Shown here in pieces: positions 33,701 through 54,700 of a stretch of 64,000 bases of DNA (its first letter is position 1; every line of letters starts with the position of its first letter). This DNA comes from Blastomussa wellsi (Eukaryota > Cnidaria > Anthozoa > Scleractinia > Plerogyridae). The translations under genes and the position numbers were made by a program. The notes below the pieces were generated by a model, which was not told the origin of the DNA, did no database searches, and saw nothing but the letters and a program-made list of their open reading frames with translations. The DNA lies in contig OX393568.1 of NCBI GenBank assembly GCA_947652115.1, forward strand, positions 1,966,853-2,030,852. Reading direction: 5' to 3'.

Positions 33701-35170
33701 TGTGCTTGAGCCAAAATCCCAGATAACTTGGACAATTTTTTCTTACATTTTCTCTGTGGCAATCCCGCGTTCACCCATGTCTGTTTCTTTATTACAACTA
33801 CAAAACACCATTTTTGGGGGAAGAAAACAAGTCCTATTTAGTTTGCACTCTTTCACATTTAAAATGTAGTTCTGACATTTTTTTTTTCATTTTAAGCCAC
33901 ACTTTTCTAAACGTAAGATTTGCATGTAAAGCAGAAAATTTCAGAAATTATCAGTACGAACAAGGAAATAAATGTGTAAATCAAATTTTAAAAGTTTTGC
34001 TTTTCTTAAAGTTTAATATACATTTGAGTGGAGACCTGTGGCAAAAACATGCAATCTTATGAAAAATATCAGTTTAAAATCATTCTTTTCCCCATACGAT
34101 TGAAATGAAAATACTGTACATTTTAGCCTGTAAAAACTCAGCAGTTGAAATAATTAAATTCTCTTGCAAAAATTTTTTCTTCCCCAGGAACGAAAATATC
34201 ACGTGACATCACATTTGTGCTTGGCACGAAACGGGGAAAAGGTGGCGGCCATGTTGAACTGCTAAAAAATGAGTAATTTAACTCCACACTCGAGCTTTGT
34301 TTTGTCGAGAATTCTTGCTTACCTCCCTCATATAACGATCTTTGTCTATCTGGGCCTTCTCGTCGTATGGTTTTCTGTCCTCTGCCGAGAGGGACTTCCA
34401 AGCTTCGCCCGCCATCTTCGCGACTTCGTTTGCCTTGGGTAGTGGATCGCCTTTCTTCTCGCATTTCTCTTTGAGTTTCTTTCGGAAATCTGTGGTGAAG
34501 TGAATGTAGGCCGATGACGCCCTTTTGACGTGTGGTCCGTCGTCTTTCGATGATTTTTTCCCTCTTTTTACTTCTTTGCCAGTCTTGGATTTCTTTGGAG
34601 ACCTCGACTTGTGAGGCGCTGCCTCTGCGGATCGCTTTTTAGACTTCGTTCCTTCGAGAAAAGAAGAACAACATCATGTCTTCGCATCTTCGAGGTCAAA
34701 ACGACAGCTTAAGTATCGTTTGCAAGGAGATTTTAGCCCTTTGTAGCGATATTTTGGACGCAAAAATCGACACTTTAGGTTAGTGCAAGAGATCGGCGAG
34801 TCCCCGAGGCATAATTTATACTCGACTGTATTTTCCCTCAGCGCGAATTGAAATAAAGAACTTCGAGCGAACCGCTTCGAAATTAGTCGCAGCGGACATT
34901 TTCCATCGTTTACTCCAGGTACAGAGGCTTAGATTACAAAACTAGAGCATATCTGAGCACAAATTGTCAGTTGAAACGAGAAAAATTCTGAGCTAACTTC
35001 GGTGGTGCACACTTCCATATGTCCTACAGGCCTTGTAGGCCTTGTATGAGGCTAGTAAGAAATATAAGACAACAAGGGGAGAACAATTCATGGAGTCGCT
35101 CATAAGAGTTTGACTGAGATTTGAAAATGATAGTGCCGCAATGCAACTAAATCCCCGAATTACCTTCCAT
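28579..35170 (-). CDS. High mobility group box protein with two HMG boxes and acidic tail, 5 exons, 265 aa
   Basis: Exons in transcript order: 35170-35164, 34651-34323, 32941-32699, 30453-30294, 28637-28579. All are GT-AG and phases close. The protein is an HMGB1/2/3-type architectural chromatin factor that bends DNA in the nucleus. Layout: basic leader (1-40), HMG box A (about 43-112, with AYIHFTTDFRKK and EAWKSLSAEDRKPYDEKA), HMG box B (about 123-193, KPKRAPTAYFLFLAEFRKEM), a Lys/Pro/Ala linker (194-218) and a Glu/Asp tail of about 45 residues ending in a pure D/E run. The first coding exon gives only ATGGAAG (7 nt). The leader is longer than in vertebrate HMGB1, where box A begins near residue 9. 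Which vertebrate paralogue it matches cannot be told. Introns carry MITEs and a Penelope fragment. Confidence 0.93.
28740..29136. mobile_element. MITE with TIR TAAGACGGAATCC, copy 1 (397 bp)
   Basis: Starts TAAGACGGAATCCATCAGG and ends GGATTCCGTCTTA. A copy of 420 bp, similar over its whole length, is at 43591-44010. No coding. It lies in HMGB intron 4, about 100 bp from exon 5. Confidence 0.9.
29289..29511. mobile_element. Short inverted-repeat MITE, 223 bp
   Basis: Left arm ACAGTCTTTCCCATAAAACC continues through GTGAACACCAGAAA. The right arm is its near-perfect inverse ending GGAAAAGACTGT. An inner pair TGGAATGTTTATTG / CAATAACATTCCA-like extends the arms. In HMGB intron 4. Confidence 0.85.
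30216..30250. repeat. (TTA)n microsatellite
   Basis: About 12 units of ATT with one C interruption, only about 45 bp from HMGB exon 4 in the intron. Confidence 0.9.
30747..30960. mobile_element. TTAA-flanked MITE, 214 bp, copy 2
   Basis: Full-length copy of the family at 7164-7377 with 5' terminus TTAAAGGGCCCTAGTCAGCC and 3' terminus GGCCGACTAGGGCCCGTTAA. In HMGB intron 3. Confidence 0.9.
32057..32176 (+). mobile_element. GIY-YIG endonuclease fragment of a retroelement
   Basis: The plus strand encodes VVYKIPHLCANCYFGETGRS then FVTRKNEQIG, the N-terminal half of the GIY-YIG domain found at the C-terminus of Penelope-like polyproteins (usual form VYKI..C..CYIGETGR). The first Tyr-Ile is changed to Tyr-Phe and the frame soon closes. 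A decayed fragment in HMGB intron 3, opposite to the gene. Confidence 0.6.
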
Positions 35171-35360
35171 GTCGCCGGATTTGCGCTTTTCAGATGTGGA
35201 ATGACTTGTTTTCTTGCTCTTGCCGACTTTGCGCAAGAGAAAAGCTCGATCCGCCAAAGATGTTTTTCCCAGCTAACTGCTTCTCTCAGTATAAGAGCAC
35301 AAGGGAAGAGACGCTTGTAAGAACACAAACACGAGGTTGGCTGGCCTGACGCGCTGCTAC

Positions 35361-35397
35361 TGCGCATGCGTAAGTACCGGGACTTGCCTGTTCCATT
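35361..35397. promoter_or_regulatory. Candidate HMGB promoter motifs (NRF-1-like and inverted CCAAT)
   Basis: TGCGCATGCGT at 35361-35371 fits the NRF-1 palindrome, and an inverted CCAAT box (CCATTGGTC) follows near 35392. Both lie about 190-225 bp upstream of the HMGB start codon. The role is inferred from position. Confidence 0.4.
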
Positions 35398-35916
35398 GGT
35401 CGTGCGTAATGCAGTGTTTCATAGGAGTGTCTTTATTATTTCTTAGCGAACAAAACCTTGTCTATCAAAAGATTTCTCAATTCTGTCTTTTATCCCTTCT
35501 TAAAATTTATTCAAACAGTCTTTCCCGCCGTGTCAACACGCCCCTCTCATCTCCCCCATGTGGTGTGCGTTGTTTTGCTTTCAATTGACCCACTCTAAAG
35601 TGTAATTGAACGAAAAAAATTAATAAACAAGTTACAAAATCCTAACAAAAAAGAGCGGTAAACAAACAAGTGGACGCGCTTTTTTTTTTTTTTTTTCAGG
35701 AGTTTTGCAACAGTATCTTCACAACAGCGGGCTGTAAACTGGTTTTAGATCGATACTTTATAATGCACAGTACTCATTTAGTTGGCATTTATTTGCAGTG
35801 AAGCTGCTTGTTTCTAAATTAAAAAATATTGATACTAATTTCAAACGGTTAAATTTCTAATTTCAAACAGTTAGTGTACATGAGAATTAAAAACACTTGT
35901 TTTTGGGCCATCGTAA

Positions 35917-36008
35917 CTTGACTAAAAATAGTAAACAAAAAAAGTCGAGTAAATATGCGTTATTTTGAAATGTTTATCACCGCGGTTTATTTACTATTTT
36001 TAGTCAAG
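35917..36008. repeat. Inverted repeat (hairpin), 92 bp
   Basis: CTTGACTAAAAATAGTAAA at 35917 is inverted as TTTACTATTTTTAGTCAAG ending at 36008, giving 19-bp perfect arms. Probably a small MITE. Confidence 0.85.
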
Positions 36009-37659
36009 AATTAAAAAAATCTAAAGGAAATATTTCTGTTTTTAGAGCACTACAGAAATAACTGGTATTAAATTTCTGGTTCAAGTTCCTTGTTATAACA
36101 TTACTGTTTTCCGGATCTGCAATAGTAGTCCAAGCTACTAGTGACGGATCCAGACCTTGAGCTATTACCAAAAATAAGGGGGGAGGGACGGGTTCCCGGG
36201 CCCTTCCCCTAGATCAGGCATTGGCTACAGTATAAGAGTGCGGCTGCGAGCAGACCATGCAACCGTCTTTCACTCACGCGTGGGCCACGCGCGTCGGTCG
36301 TCGCCAACTTGCCATGCAACATGAGCAGACATCAAGGGATCTGTTTCTTTCAATGATGTAGTTACGGGAAATGAGATTGATCTGTACGGTTCCAAGACTT
36401 ACAGTACGGCTACGATAGTAATAGCGAAACTAGCCTGCGAAACTAGCCCTTTCGCGTATTTCCCTACCGCCCCCTCCCCTTTTAACACCAATGTCAATGT
36501 CAATGTCTCCGGATTGTTGATCAGAATCAAATAGCAGCATCTGCAGGTCATACGTTTCTAATAAGCTCTTCCACGCTCCATTTATAGCGATCACTGCTTC
36601 AATTCAAAACGGAACTTTAAAAGTTTCGATAGACAATAGGTCGAACGCTACACAAGAAGACGGCAAGAGAGCGAACTCAATGGCCGCGCGAAAGACGGGT
36701 GGGACTCTAAATTCGGTTAGCCGGGCGGGCGCTTGATGCGAAACGTCCAAAGATTACAACACAAACAAGTCGACGCTTATGTACGCTTCAAAATGTTTTT
36801 ATTTTCCTGGAACAACATCTGATACCCGATTCTTACAACGCTGCAAAAATAACTGGCATTATTACGAGTACTATCCTCCCACGAAGTCAATTTTAGGGGC
36901 ATCGTACCCAACCGTGGGGAAGAGTGCATATGTACATACAACGCCTCTAAAAACGACATGCGTGGGAGACTAAACTCATCATGTGCCTTGTGGATGACTT
37001 GTTCCGGCAAGTCGAAATATCGGCCACATTAATCTGACCTGGCAAGTTTCCATAGGTTTAATCGACCAGAAAACCTCACTAGAAAATGAAATTCCTCAGT
37101 TGTGCAGATATTTTGAAATAAAACCAGTATAGTTTCTCTTTCTCTTGGGAATAGTCCCTAAAAAGGCAGAGTTTCAAAATTCGTATATAGTCTGATAAAT
37201 ATGAAAGATCATGGTAAATTTCCATCTATGTGAATAAGTTCATTGTGATACTTTTTAAATATTATTATAGTTATTCTTTTTCGTTTGACTTCATTTCTAA
37301 AACTTTCTCAACGGCCAGCTCGCTGTAACGGGGTAAACTCTACGCTGGTTTTGACTGTTACATTCAGTTTACTCGTACAGATGACGTAACGAATGGCGGG
37401 AAATTCTTACGCACGATCCGTTTCTCGCATTTTTGCCGCACCCTCAAAGCGAGAAAGATTGACATCTAGTTTAAAAGTAAAAAAGACACAAATTTTCGCT
37501 GGAAATATTCAATGTCCTCGTATAATGCACACGAAAGATCAGGATACATCCAAACGCGTCCAAAGGTTGTTTGTTCTGACGTGGTTTTACGCTGTTTGGA
37601 AATATTAAACATCCAAATAAAAATGATCTTTCACAAAAACAGCGTGATGGTAGCCTGGG
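36009..37659. other. Intergenic between HMGB promoter and ZMYND10 3' end
   Basis: No gene recognised. A C/G-rich patch at about 36160-36225 looks like repeat debris. ORFs at 36777-37010 lie on both strands without family similarity. No clear AATAAA for ZMYND10 was found on the minus strand. Confidence 0.4.
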
Positions 37660-45670
<8,011 letters not shown>

Positions 45671-45747
45671 TTTTGTTTGAAAACTGCAGTCAAGGAGATA
45701 CCGCTGAATGGTCATTATCAAAATGCGGGCAACAAACATGGTCCAAG
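45671..45747. promoter_or_regulatory. 77-bp bidirectional promoter of ZMYND10 and the AOPEP fusion
   Basis: Only 77 bp lie between the two start codons. Both ATGs are embedded in a YY1-like AAxATGGCGG motif: CCAAGATGGCGGACC on plus at 45743-45757, and CAAAAATGGCGGGC on minus around 45668. Divergent transcripts with extremely short or overlapping 5' UTRs are implied. A GGCAAC half-site near 45728 could bind RFX factors, which drive cilia genes, but this is weak. Confidence 0.6.
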
Positions 45748-48700
45748 ATGGCGGACCAAACAAGGATTGCGGGGAAAGAAGATGACATTATTATTGCCAA
45801 GGTAAGAAATGTCACGTTTCTTTTCTAGCGAAGAAACGTTGTTGATTTATTCTTCTTTCGTTTTAAATGTAAATAATGTTTTTCAAATCAACTTATAGCG
45901 CTTTTCACCCCTCTCCGATCAAATTTCAGCTGCGATTTTCACATATGTGGCGAAGTGCCTTTATAAGTAATCAAATCGCAGGGTTTTATATTTATCAAAA
46001 CCCATCTTAATTTTCTTTACTCGCCTCCAATTATAACGGTCGCTGTCTTTGTCTTATTCTATACCTTTCCAGGCCTTAAATTTAATTTTTCTAGAATCAA
46101 ATTCCATTTACGAATTGCACGTCCTTGAAATTAACTTTTAGTGGTTTGCTGAATCTACATCTGTTATCAGGGTTAGCTATTAATGCAGGATGAATTTCTT
46201 ATTAGAAGCCTATCAGCAGTCATTAATTGTATCCTAAGTGCAATTTACAAAGTTACTGAATTCCCTGCGACTTGCCACACTAGCTATATCACATATCAAC
46301 CTCTCCCCAGGGGGACAACCCTTGTGAAGGAAAAACAAGAAGGCATCAAATAGAACCAAATTTTATCCCCAAATGCTTACTCAGGGGACCGAAATTAAGC
46401 TTTTGATGTTGGTGCCAGCTGGCAATTTTAATTATAATAAAACATTTTGGTTGTCAATGAAAATTTTTTATCCTTCTGGCTGTGGGACTCAAATCTCATA
46501 CTACTGGTGTGATGATGTTGTGATGATGATGATGCTGTGGGACTAGCCCTCACTATGATCGTAAGCTGTTGACAGGTACAGAACTTGTAGTAGATTAATA
46601 GGAAAACAGAAAAGAAGCAGAAAAGTCAGTTGTTGGCAACCTTGGGGAGCTAAATTTTTTGTCAGTCTAATCACCTTGGCCAAGAATCAATAGCCGCAAA
46701 TTTAAAATTCTGGTTGCCAATGTGAATTTTTTTATCATGTAAGGCGACCAGGAGGACGCAATTTCAGACCCTGTTACTGGAATGAAAATACCCCCTGTGT
46801 TTGTCCCCACCCCATTTTATCACACAAAACCCAATCGTCAAACACACTGAAATTGAATCAAAAATTTAAGCTGAAAAGATTGGGTATTTCTGCTGGTGTT
46901 GGTAGTGGGAAACCACCTCATAATGAAAGTCCTGGCAGTGTTTCTGGGAGGTTTATATGTCGGTGCATCATATAATGTATGAGGGCAGTGATGAACGCAG
47001 ATTGAAATGACCTTAAAATACTAAACGTAACATCTTCAGATTTATTTATCTTTGTGTGTTTTTAGGCACAGGAACTTCTTGCACGGTTTCCCAGCACTGT
47101 GTTTGCATTGGACACCTCTGGGGACTCGAGATACATAAGATGTGACTTTCCCCAGTGTAAGCAACATGCAGAGGCCTTGCAAGGTATTGTCTTTTGAACA
47201 ATATGTGATTTGCAGATAATTAAGTCTAAGTAATGGATGGTTGAGGGATATTATTATTATACTTCATGTCTAAGCCCTTGTTTACTATCCATGTCTCAGA
47301 CCCAGGAGTGGGGATACTCCCTTATGAATTCCACCATTTGTATGATGAGGATTCCCATCATTTGTGTAGGGGATTCCCCCCTCCCTGGAGTTTCAGAACT
47401 TAAGGCTCTGGTTTGACATGCCTGTCTTTAGTTAGCTGTCTCACTTGCCAGCAAACATAGAAAAAAATGTATTTAATATTTAATTTTCTAGCCTTGCCAG
47501 CCTGTAACCTATGAGGATTACTACTCTAACTTCTAATCCATCAAATATTTTTCTGCATGCACGATTGACCTAAGCACATCATGTGACCGAATATGCCCCA
47601 GCTAAAACTGGGGAATATCTGGGAATATACCCCAGGCATAGTTTTCATCCTGAATAAATTTTTCAATTAAATAGAACCGAACATTTTAAACAGAATGAAA
47701 ATAATTTTGAACACCTACAGAATGTTTAGGTGTTAAATAGTTTTCAGAAAAGGTTCGAAATTGGGCGGCCTAATTGAAAAATATTTGAAAGATAATAAAC
47801 AGAATAGCCTCCAGTTGGCTCTGAAATATGCTCAGATGTTTGTCCTTGGACATTATCTGTTACTTGAGGCTCACGGTTTTCCTCAAGCTCAGTTCTCGGA
47901 AAACTGTTTGCTTCTCAGAACAGATAATGTCCGCAGACAAATATCCGAGCATATTTCCGTGCCAAATGGAGGCTATTGTTTATTTATACACCGTCCAGTT
48001 ACTAGTTTGTAGTAACATAGAATAAGTCAGAGGGGAACTTCAAAACCTAGGGGCACAGAGTAGGGTACGTCCCCTAGACTTACATCTGCACCTGTACCAT
48101 ATGCTGTTGTGCAGATCTATGTGCTGATGTAAGCCCAACCCCTTCCTCAGTCAAAATAATTTTATTATTTATTTTGAAATTGGCTGACTTGATGTTGCTG
48201 ACAGAAAATATGCATTGATTTTCCAGGGAAACATTGCTGGCTTCTTAACACCCTGAAGAATGTAAAAGTTCTTGAGAGACATGTTGGTAAAGAAGTGCAT
48301 CATTACATGAAAGAAAGGGATTCTGGAACTGACGATCAAGTGGCCAATTCTCATTATGTTGAAAGTAAGGGTTTTCTTGAAAAGCAGTGGCTGCCTGAAG
48401 GGACTAGAAAGGTATTAATAGTGTGTCCATTCTTTTGATTCTTTGCAATTACTATAATTGTTTAACAATTATTCTGAGAAATTCAAATTCAATGAAGTGT
48501 ATTTTATAGCAGCTGCTGTGGCTATGCAGCACTTTGCAAGACTTTGAATGAATCATTGTGACTTTTGTATATTGCTGGGTATCTATCATGTATAGATGAC
48601 AGATAATCGCTTCATGACCACATATGGACAACATGACAATTTGTGGAATAGTATTTACTGCGGGGAACTATTATCTGTGACTACACTTTGAAAATGTTGC

Positions 48701-51700
48701 TTTTTGCGTGGCTGACGTCATATTGCATCACGAGGTTCTCAAATTTAAATAACTGTGCTTTTATTGTGTTTTGTGGCTCCAGGTTCTTGCTGTTTTCAAC
48801 CTCAAAGATCCTCAGTCTCAGTTTGGTGATTGGATGTCACTGTTTCTAAAGGCGGCATTTATGGCTGAAGGTACTAAATGCAATCTTAGGAGCAGATGTT
48901 TATGTATGTGGGCAGTTAAAAAAATGTTAGGACAAAGTCGAAAGGCTCACTGCCTTCTGCAATGATTAACTTTTTATTAGCAATTATTGGAAGCTTTGAG
49001 CATTCGTGGGTACATAATTGGAAGACTAGCAAATATTCAATACATGTTAATTAGTTAAAAATAACGTTTTTAACATTTTACCTATTTCCAATAGTTGAGA
49101 CTGAAATTACTTTCTTGTCAATAAATATTTTCTTTTCAATTTGCAGGAACTCAGCAAAATGACTGCACAGTCATCACTCAGAACTTCGTAAGTCGTCAGG
49201 AACTGATGGAATGTATTGCAAAGTTGAACTTCCTGAATGGCCACTGGCCAACAGGTAAATCAGTCCAGACTTGGTTTTCAAGGTATTTTTATTTATTTTT
49301 GAAGGCTCCAGCTCAGTTCACTTTGTTCTTTTTAAATACCGTTAGTGACATTATTCTCTAAAACTGTAAATTACGTAATTATGTACTGAGTAGTCTCTGG
49401 GCTAAAAAAATCCATTTTGAAGTTCAAAAGTCTGAGTAATATCCATGTTTTTATGTTTGCTTTTGGCTGCCTGTTTTCATATCATACTGCCTCCAAAACT
49501 TACAAAATGCAGTCTCAGACAACTAATTTTCAAAATTTCCTCAGGGAGCATGCCCCCGAACCCCCTAGATGTGCGCCTCCGGCACTCATTTGGTCTGTCT
49601 CCTCATTGGATCACACCCTCCTGCAAAAACACCTGCCATCTGATAGGATGCAAATCCAAAATGATCATATTTGCCAGTAGTCATTGTTGCTCTTGGATGG
49701 AGAGAGGCATTGTCACGTTTTTCCGTAAATTAACAAAATAAACTTGTTAGGGCCCCGGTCAGGCTCAAACCTGAAGAGTGTGGTGCACAAATCATGAGGC
49801 CACCTTATGCAGAATTGTAATATACAGCAATCTCACGCGACTGAGCTTTTATAATTTTAATTTTCGTTATACTTATAATTATATTAATCAACTATCATCC
49901 TCTATTGATTTGCGACAGTTGAGGTTGTCACAGTGTTAAGCTGCCATTCTAGCTGTCAAGGTCAAGTGTTTGCATGCACTCCATGTGCCATTGGAAAGCA
50001 ATGTGGATTTGAAGAGTTTTGTTCTCTACACGACTTTGTGATGGCTTGCCAGAGTGTACTGAAGGATGTCCTGATGGCTACACACATCTCATCATGTTTC
50101 ACACTGAAACTTGACTGTTCTCATGCAGTAAGCTTGTTTCTCTTGATTTCTTTTATAAAAGAATTCAACGCGAGTGTTTGGACCATGTTTTAAGCTAGCT
50201 GTTTTGCAGCTTATAACAAAGTAACTCTGTTATATCATTATTTGGTCTAAGACTTTCTCCCAATAATGTGGAATGAAGATTTCTCTTTTGAGCTGGCTCC
50301 TCAAAATGTTAGTAAACCACAGCATAATTATTAACCTGAAATTAATGGTGGTAAGCTAACTGCTTGTTGGAAAGTTGATGTTTGAGCATTATCCATTCCT
50401 CCTATTTGTGATGTGACAAAAGAGGATAATCTCCAATGGTTTCCAAATCGGCTACGAGTGAGGAGCTAGTTATTCTGTAGATGTTAACCCTGAATTTATC
50501 TGTGTTAAGCAAAGACAAATTTGCCCAAAGCACATAATTTCTCTCTCAGGACTGGCCAGTTGATGCCGACTGGTTGAAGACGAAACTCCACTCTATTCTA
50601 TGCGGCAGCACCAAAGAAGTTTACGAGACCGGTTCCCAGGTTGCAGATCTGCACTTGATGCTTTCGACCATGATCCCCAGCATAACGTCTGGCACATGTG
50701 GAACAAGATTGAGGGATTCTGTGAACAAGGCATGCTCTGAGGGATTCCCAGACCTGGCAAGGGAGATGGGCTTGGGATTTCTGGGCCGTGATAATGTGGA
50801 TGAAAGACTTTCAACGGAAGGCAAGGAAGATCAGGTACGTGTTTAAGGACTTTTATTTTTGCCTCCAGAATATTAGAGTACGAGGTGAGGCTGCGAATAT
50901 TTTTTTTCCTTGATAGGACATGTGATCAACTAAGGCAGCAATTTGATCGGGCAAAACAGTTATCACAGAGCTTTCTGATCAGTAAAGCATTATCGACACA
51001 AAAATTGTCTGCACGACATACAGTTAGGATTTAAGTGGTCAGTATTTTTGTTATTTACGCGTTTATTTGTGGCCCATGGGGTGGGGTTGGGAGCAGTATT
51101 GGCTAACCCCCAGCATTAAATTTCCCAGTACACATTTATACACCAGGGTGAAGAAAGGAACTACAAGTGTTAAGTATCTTACCTAAAATTGCAATACAAT
51201 GCCCTGGCACAAGTCCAGCTGGCTAACCAAAAAAATCCACGGTCTCCCTGCGGTAAGCATACCCGGTATGCTATACATCTTATTCCAAAATGGCTGCTGA
51301 TTTATGCACACACACAAATTGGCCCTTGTTGCCTTGTTCAAGATAAAATATTCTTTTGATTTTTAAGCTTAAATACGAGGCAAGAAGGGCTAATTTGAAT
51401 ACCAACAAAAAAATAATGGTAGCCATTCTGGAATAAGGTGTATTCCTTTCACTATTTAACCTAATAGCTGACGGAGGCATTTACTTCTGGTTTTTATTGA
51501 ACATTTTTAGGTCACTCCACCCGGCTTGGTCATGTCGTCAGTGCGGGTTGTTTTCCTTGTTCAAGATAAACGTCCCAGTGCAGCATCCCAAGAGCCTGGC
51601 TGTGTCAGGCATTCTGGATCATATGCTGCACTAGCTGATGCAATAGTGGCAAATCTTCAAATGCGGAAGGCCTCTGACGTGAAGTTTGAGTATGTGGTTC

Positions 51701-54700
51701 TACCGATGCAACACAGCGAAACCATTGTTCTCCAAGAGTCATTGAAGAAGCATTTGAACCTCTTGCCTTGCGATGCACATAAAGTTCTGTTCATAGCACT
51801 GGGACCTATGTTTTCCAGACCTAACTTGGAGTTTATGAAGCTTGTTAAGGAGTGGAATGATCTCAGAACTGGTGATGCCTGTTATGGAGTACACTTCCAG
51901 CAAGTCACAGCGATGCAGGCCTATGTCATCAAGAACAGGCTCAAAGAGATTCAAGAAACTAACATCTGCGGAAATAGCGTGGAGAAGACACCCTCGGGTA
52001 GTCATCTGGTCGTGACAGGCCTTGTCGAAAATGACAACAAAAAGTGTTCTGCATCATTTCCTGTGTTGCTTTATATGATCCATCTTGCTATTGGTGAGAA
52101 TGGCAACAGATTAGCTGGTAAAGGAATTCCTTCAGGTAAAATGTTGATGAACTATTCTGTGTTTTGGTGAGAGAAGGTCCGAAAATGCCATCATCATTTG
52201 TGTTTGTTAGTTGCGTTTCTCTTAATAAAATGCGGGAAATGTTGTTAATTTTGTTTTCTTGGAGTAGCCATTCCTCATCGGGAATGCAGGCCATGTTGCC
52301 CCATCGCACCGTCCCTCCAAGTTACGTCGTTCCCAACCAAGTAAAAAGCTGTACAAAATTATTCTTCAACAAAGTCACTCTTTGTTACCACTTAAAGAAT
52401 GCGAATTTGTCACTTTATTCAATGTAGTGTAGTAATACTAAGATCATCAAAACAAATTGTTTCTCTTTTTTTGTTGGGGGAGGGGGGCGAGAACATCTGG
52501 GGCAATACTGATTTGGGCAGCATGAACATGCTTCTCCCATCCGTCTCGGTGATCATCTTTTTCAACCTCATTCCCAGGGTCTCTCTTCTTCCCACCCCTC
52601 CCTCTTGGGCGGGAAGATGAGAGACCCTGGGAACGAGGTGGTACCTTTTTAAAGGAAGTGATCGCAGTTGGCATATGCACTTAGGGCAAAAATGGCTTGG
52701 AATCCTCATTCATAATTATTTTTTTATATATTTTAATTATCATTACTTTCAAACTTTCATTGCTTCTTTGTAGTCTTTGTACCTTGGAAAGTGCTCAAGT
52801 TTGACTGTGTTTCATTTGCAGCTGTGTACAGCAAGAAGCCTGTTGGCCATGGCGTCTCGTCATGGACATTGAATGAAGTGTACATGGAAACCTGTCACGT
52901 GCTGTCAGGCTTGAGTAGAAAATGTGGGCTTCATTTGCTTTCACCAGCATCAAACCGTGTAGGGTCCACCTCGACAGCTGGAACATTGCCAAAAGGTGTC
53001 CACGCAGCTTCCAGTAAAGGAAACACATTAGAATCTATTCACCAGAAAAGTAAAGATGCTGGTCCCTCCATTTCTGATATCCAACCCACTGTGCCAAGTG
53101 AAGAGGCAGCTCCTTCTTCTGACATTGATTTTCCAACTAAGGCAACTATGGAGGACGGACCTGAAGCTGAATCATTTGAGGGCAATGGTGAAAATATCGG
53201 TGAATTTGATAACAGACCCATTACAGGGAATAGGGGACATAGTGATGTCATGTGCCGTGACAAGCCATCTCCCACAACTAGAACAGTTATGATGGAAAGA
53301 AGCTTTTCAGGGGGAAATGACAACAATGATGCGTCAAACTCTGATTGTAAACCCTTCACAAGTAACAAGAGCTATGGCGTAACAAGTCACAAAATGTCCT
53401 CACTTGTCAGTACAGTTATGCCAGTTACAAGTTCTTTAGCAGGAATCGAGAACAATAACGTGTCAGTGTTCACTCACACACCCATGGGCCCATCTTCTGC
53501 TATCTGCCTAGTTGAGGATGTTCTACTCTTGCCAGGAGAAGATGGAAGAACAGTGAATGCGATTGATAATGAACATGGGCTTGACATGGGGCCAAACTGC
53601 GGACCGTGTTACGAGAAGCCGTTTTTAAGCTCTAGCCCATCTTCGGCTATCAGCACAGGTGGAGAAGATGCAAGATTCCCAGAGCTTGGCGAAAACCCTT
53701 CAAGACGAGTTGACAATGAAAGTGGAGTCAGTGAGCTGCCGAGCCATGGAACCTATCAAAACAAGCCATCTTTAATCATTGGCCAATGTTCAGATGTCCG
53801 TCCAGTTGGGAAGGACGTAAGCTTGCCACAAAAGGAAAAAAGTAGTAGAAACCTAGTGGATGGGAAACATTGGCTTGGTGAGAACACATACCGTTTAACT
53901 TATCACAAGAAGCCATTTTCTGCCATCAGCTCAGACAGGGAAAACGCAATCGCGGTGCAGTGGGAAGGAAGCGCAATTAAACTTGTAGATGATGAAGATC
54001 GATCGGAAGCAGATGATTTGATTTGTCCTACAAAGCCATGTTCAACGATCAGCCTAGTTGAAGAAGGTGCAACTTTGTCAGCAGTACAAACGACTACAAT
54101 GAATCTAGTCAATGATGAAGGTGGACTTGACCAGGAGCTTGTCCATGCAACATATCACGAGAATCCATCCTTAAACACCAGCCCTGTTGTCACAAATGCA
54201 AGCACGCCAGTGGTTGAAACTAATTTAATGAAGCTGGTTTGTGATGAAGATGAGATCGACGGGGAACAAGATCATGTTCCGTGTCTCGAAGAGCAATCTT
54301 CAACCCTTGGCACGGCTGGGGCAGATTCATCCTGGCCTCGAGAGAATAAGAATAAAAAGAAGACCAAAAAGAAGAGGAAGAAGATTGGTAACACTGGCTT
54401 AAAAAAGTCAGCAGTGACTAAATCTGATGTTGAAATCAACTCACCTTTCAAAAGATGGATCCACAATTTTACAAATTACTGCAAAGGACAAAATGAGGTT
54501 GACGAGAAACAGATGGAGCCCAACAAAAGTACCTTTAAAGATTCGACTTCTCAAGGTACACGTGGTAAACACAGGGGGGAGAAAAGTCGTAAGAAAAAGT
54601 CTAGAAAGGATTTCATGCCTGGAAACGTAGAAAGTAATGATTCATCTGCTGAAATGCAAAGTGCCAAGCAAGCTGGTTGTGCTTCCTCGACAAATATGGC

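Larger units (their letters stand above)
45748..52135 (+). other. Exons 1-8: unrecognised globular N-terminal region of the AOPEP fusion (residues 1-558)
   Basis: The start is ATG in MADQTRIAGKEDD. The region holds Cys/His clusters (RCDFPQCKQH in exon 2; CHSSC, ACTPC and GKQCGF in exon 6) and predicted alpha/beta-like segments in exon 8 (VRVVFLVQD, FEYVVLP, HKVLFIALGPMF). The Cys groups could bind zinc, which is inference. Exons are well defined with consistent phase, so the protein is real; its family is unknown to me. It could be an independent gene sharing exon 9. Confidence 0.7.

Noticed and set aside
34138..34464. 108-codon minus ORF over HMGB exon 2
   Set aside because: Wrong frame: the HMG box A is read in another frame of the same strand with correct splice sites.
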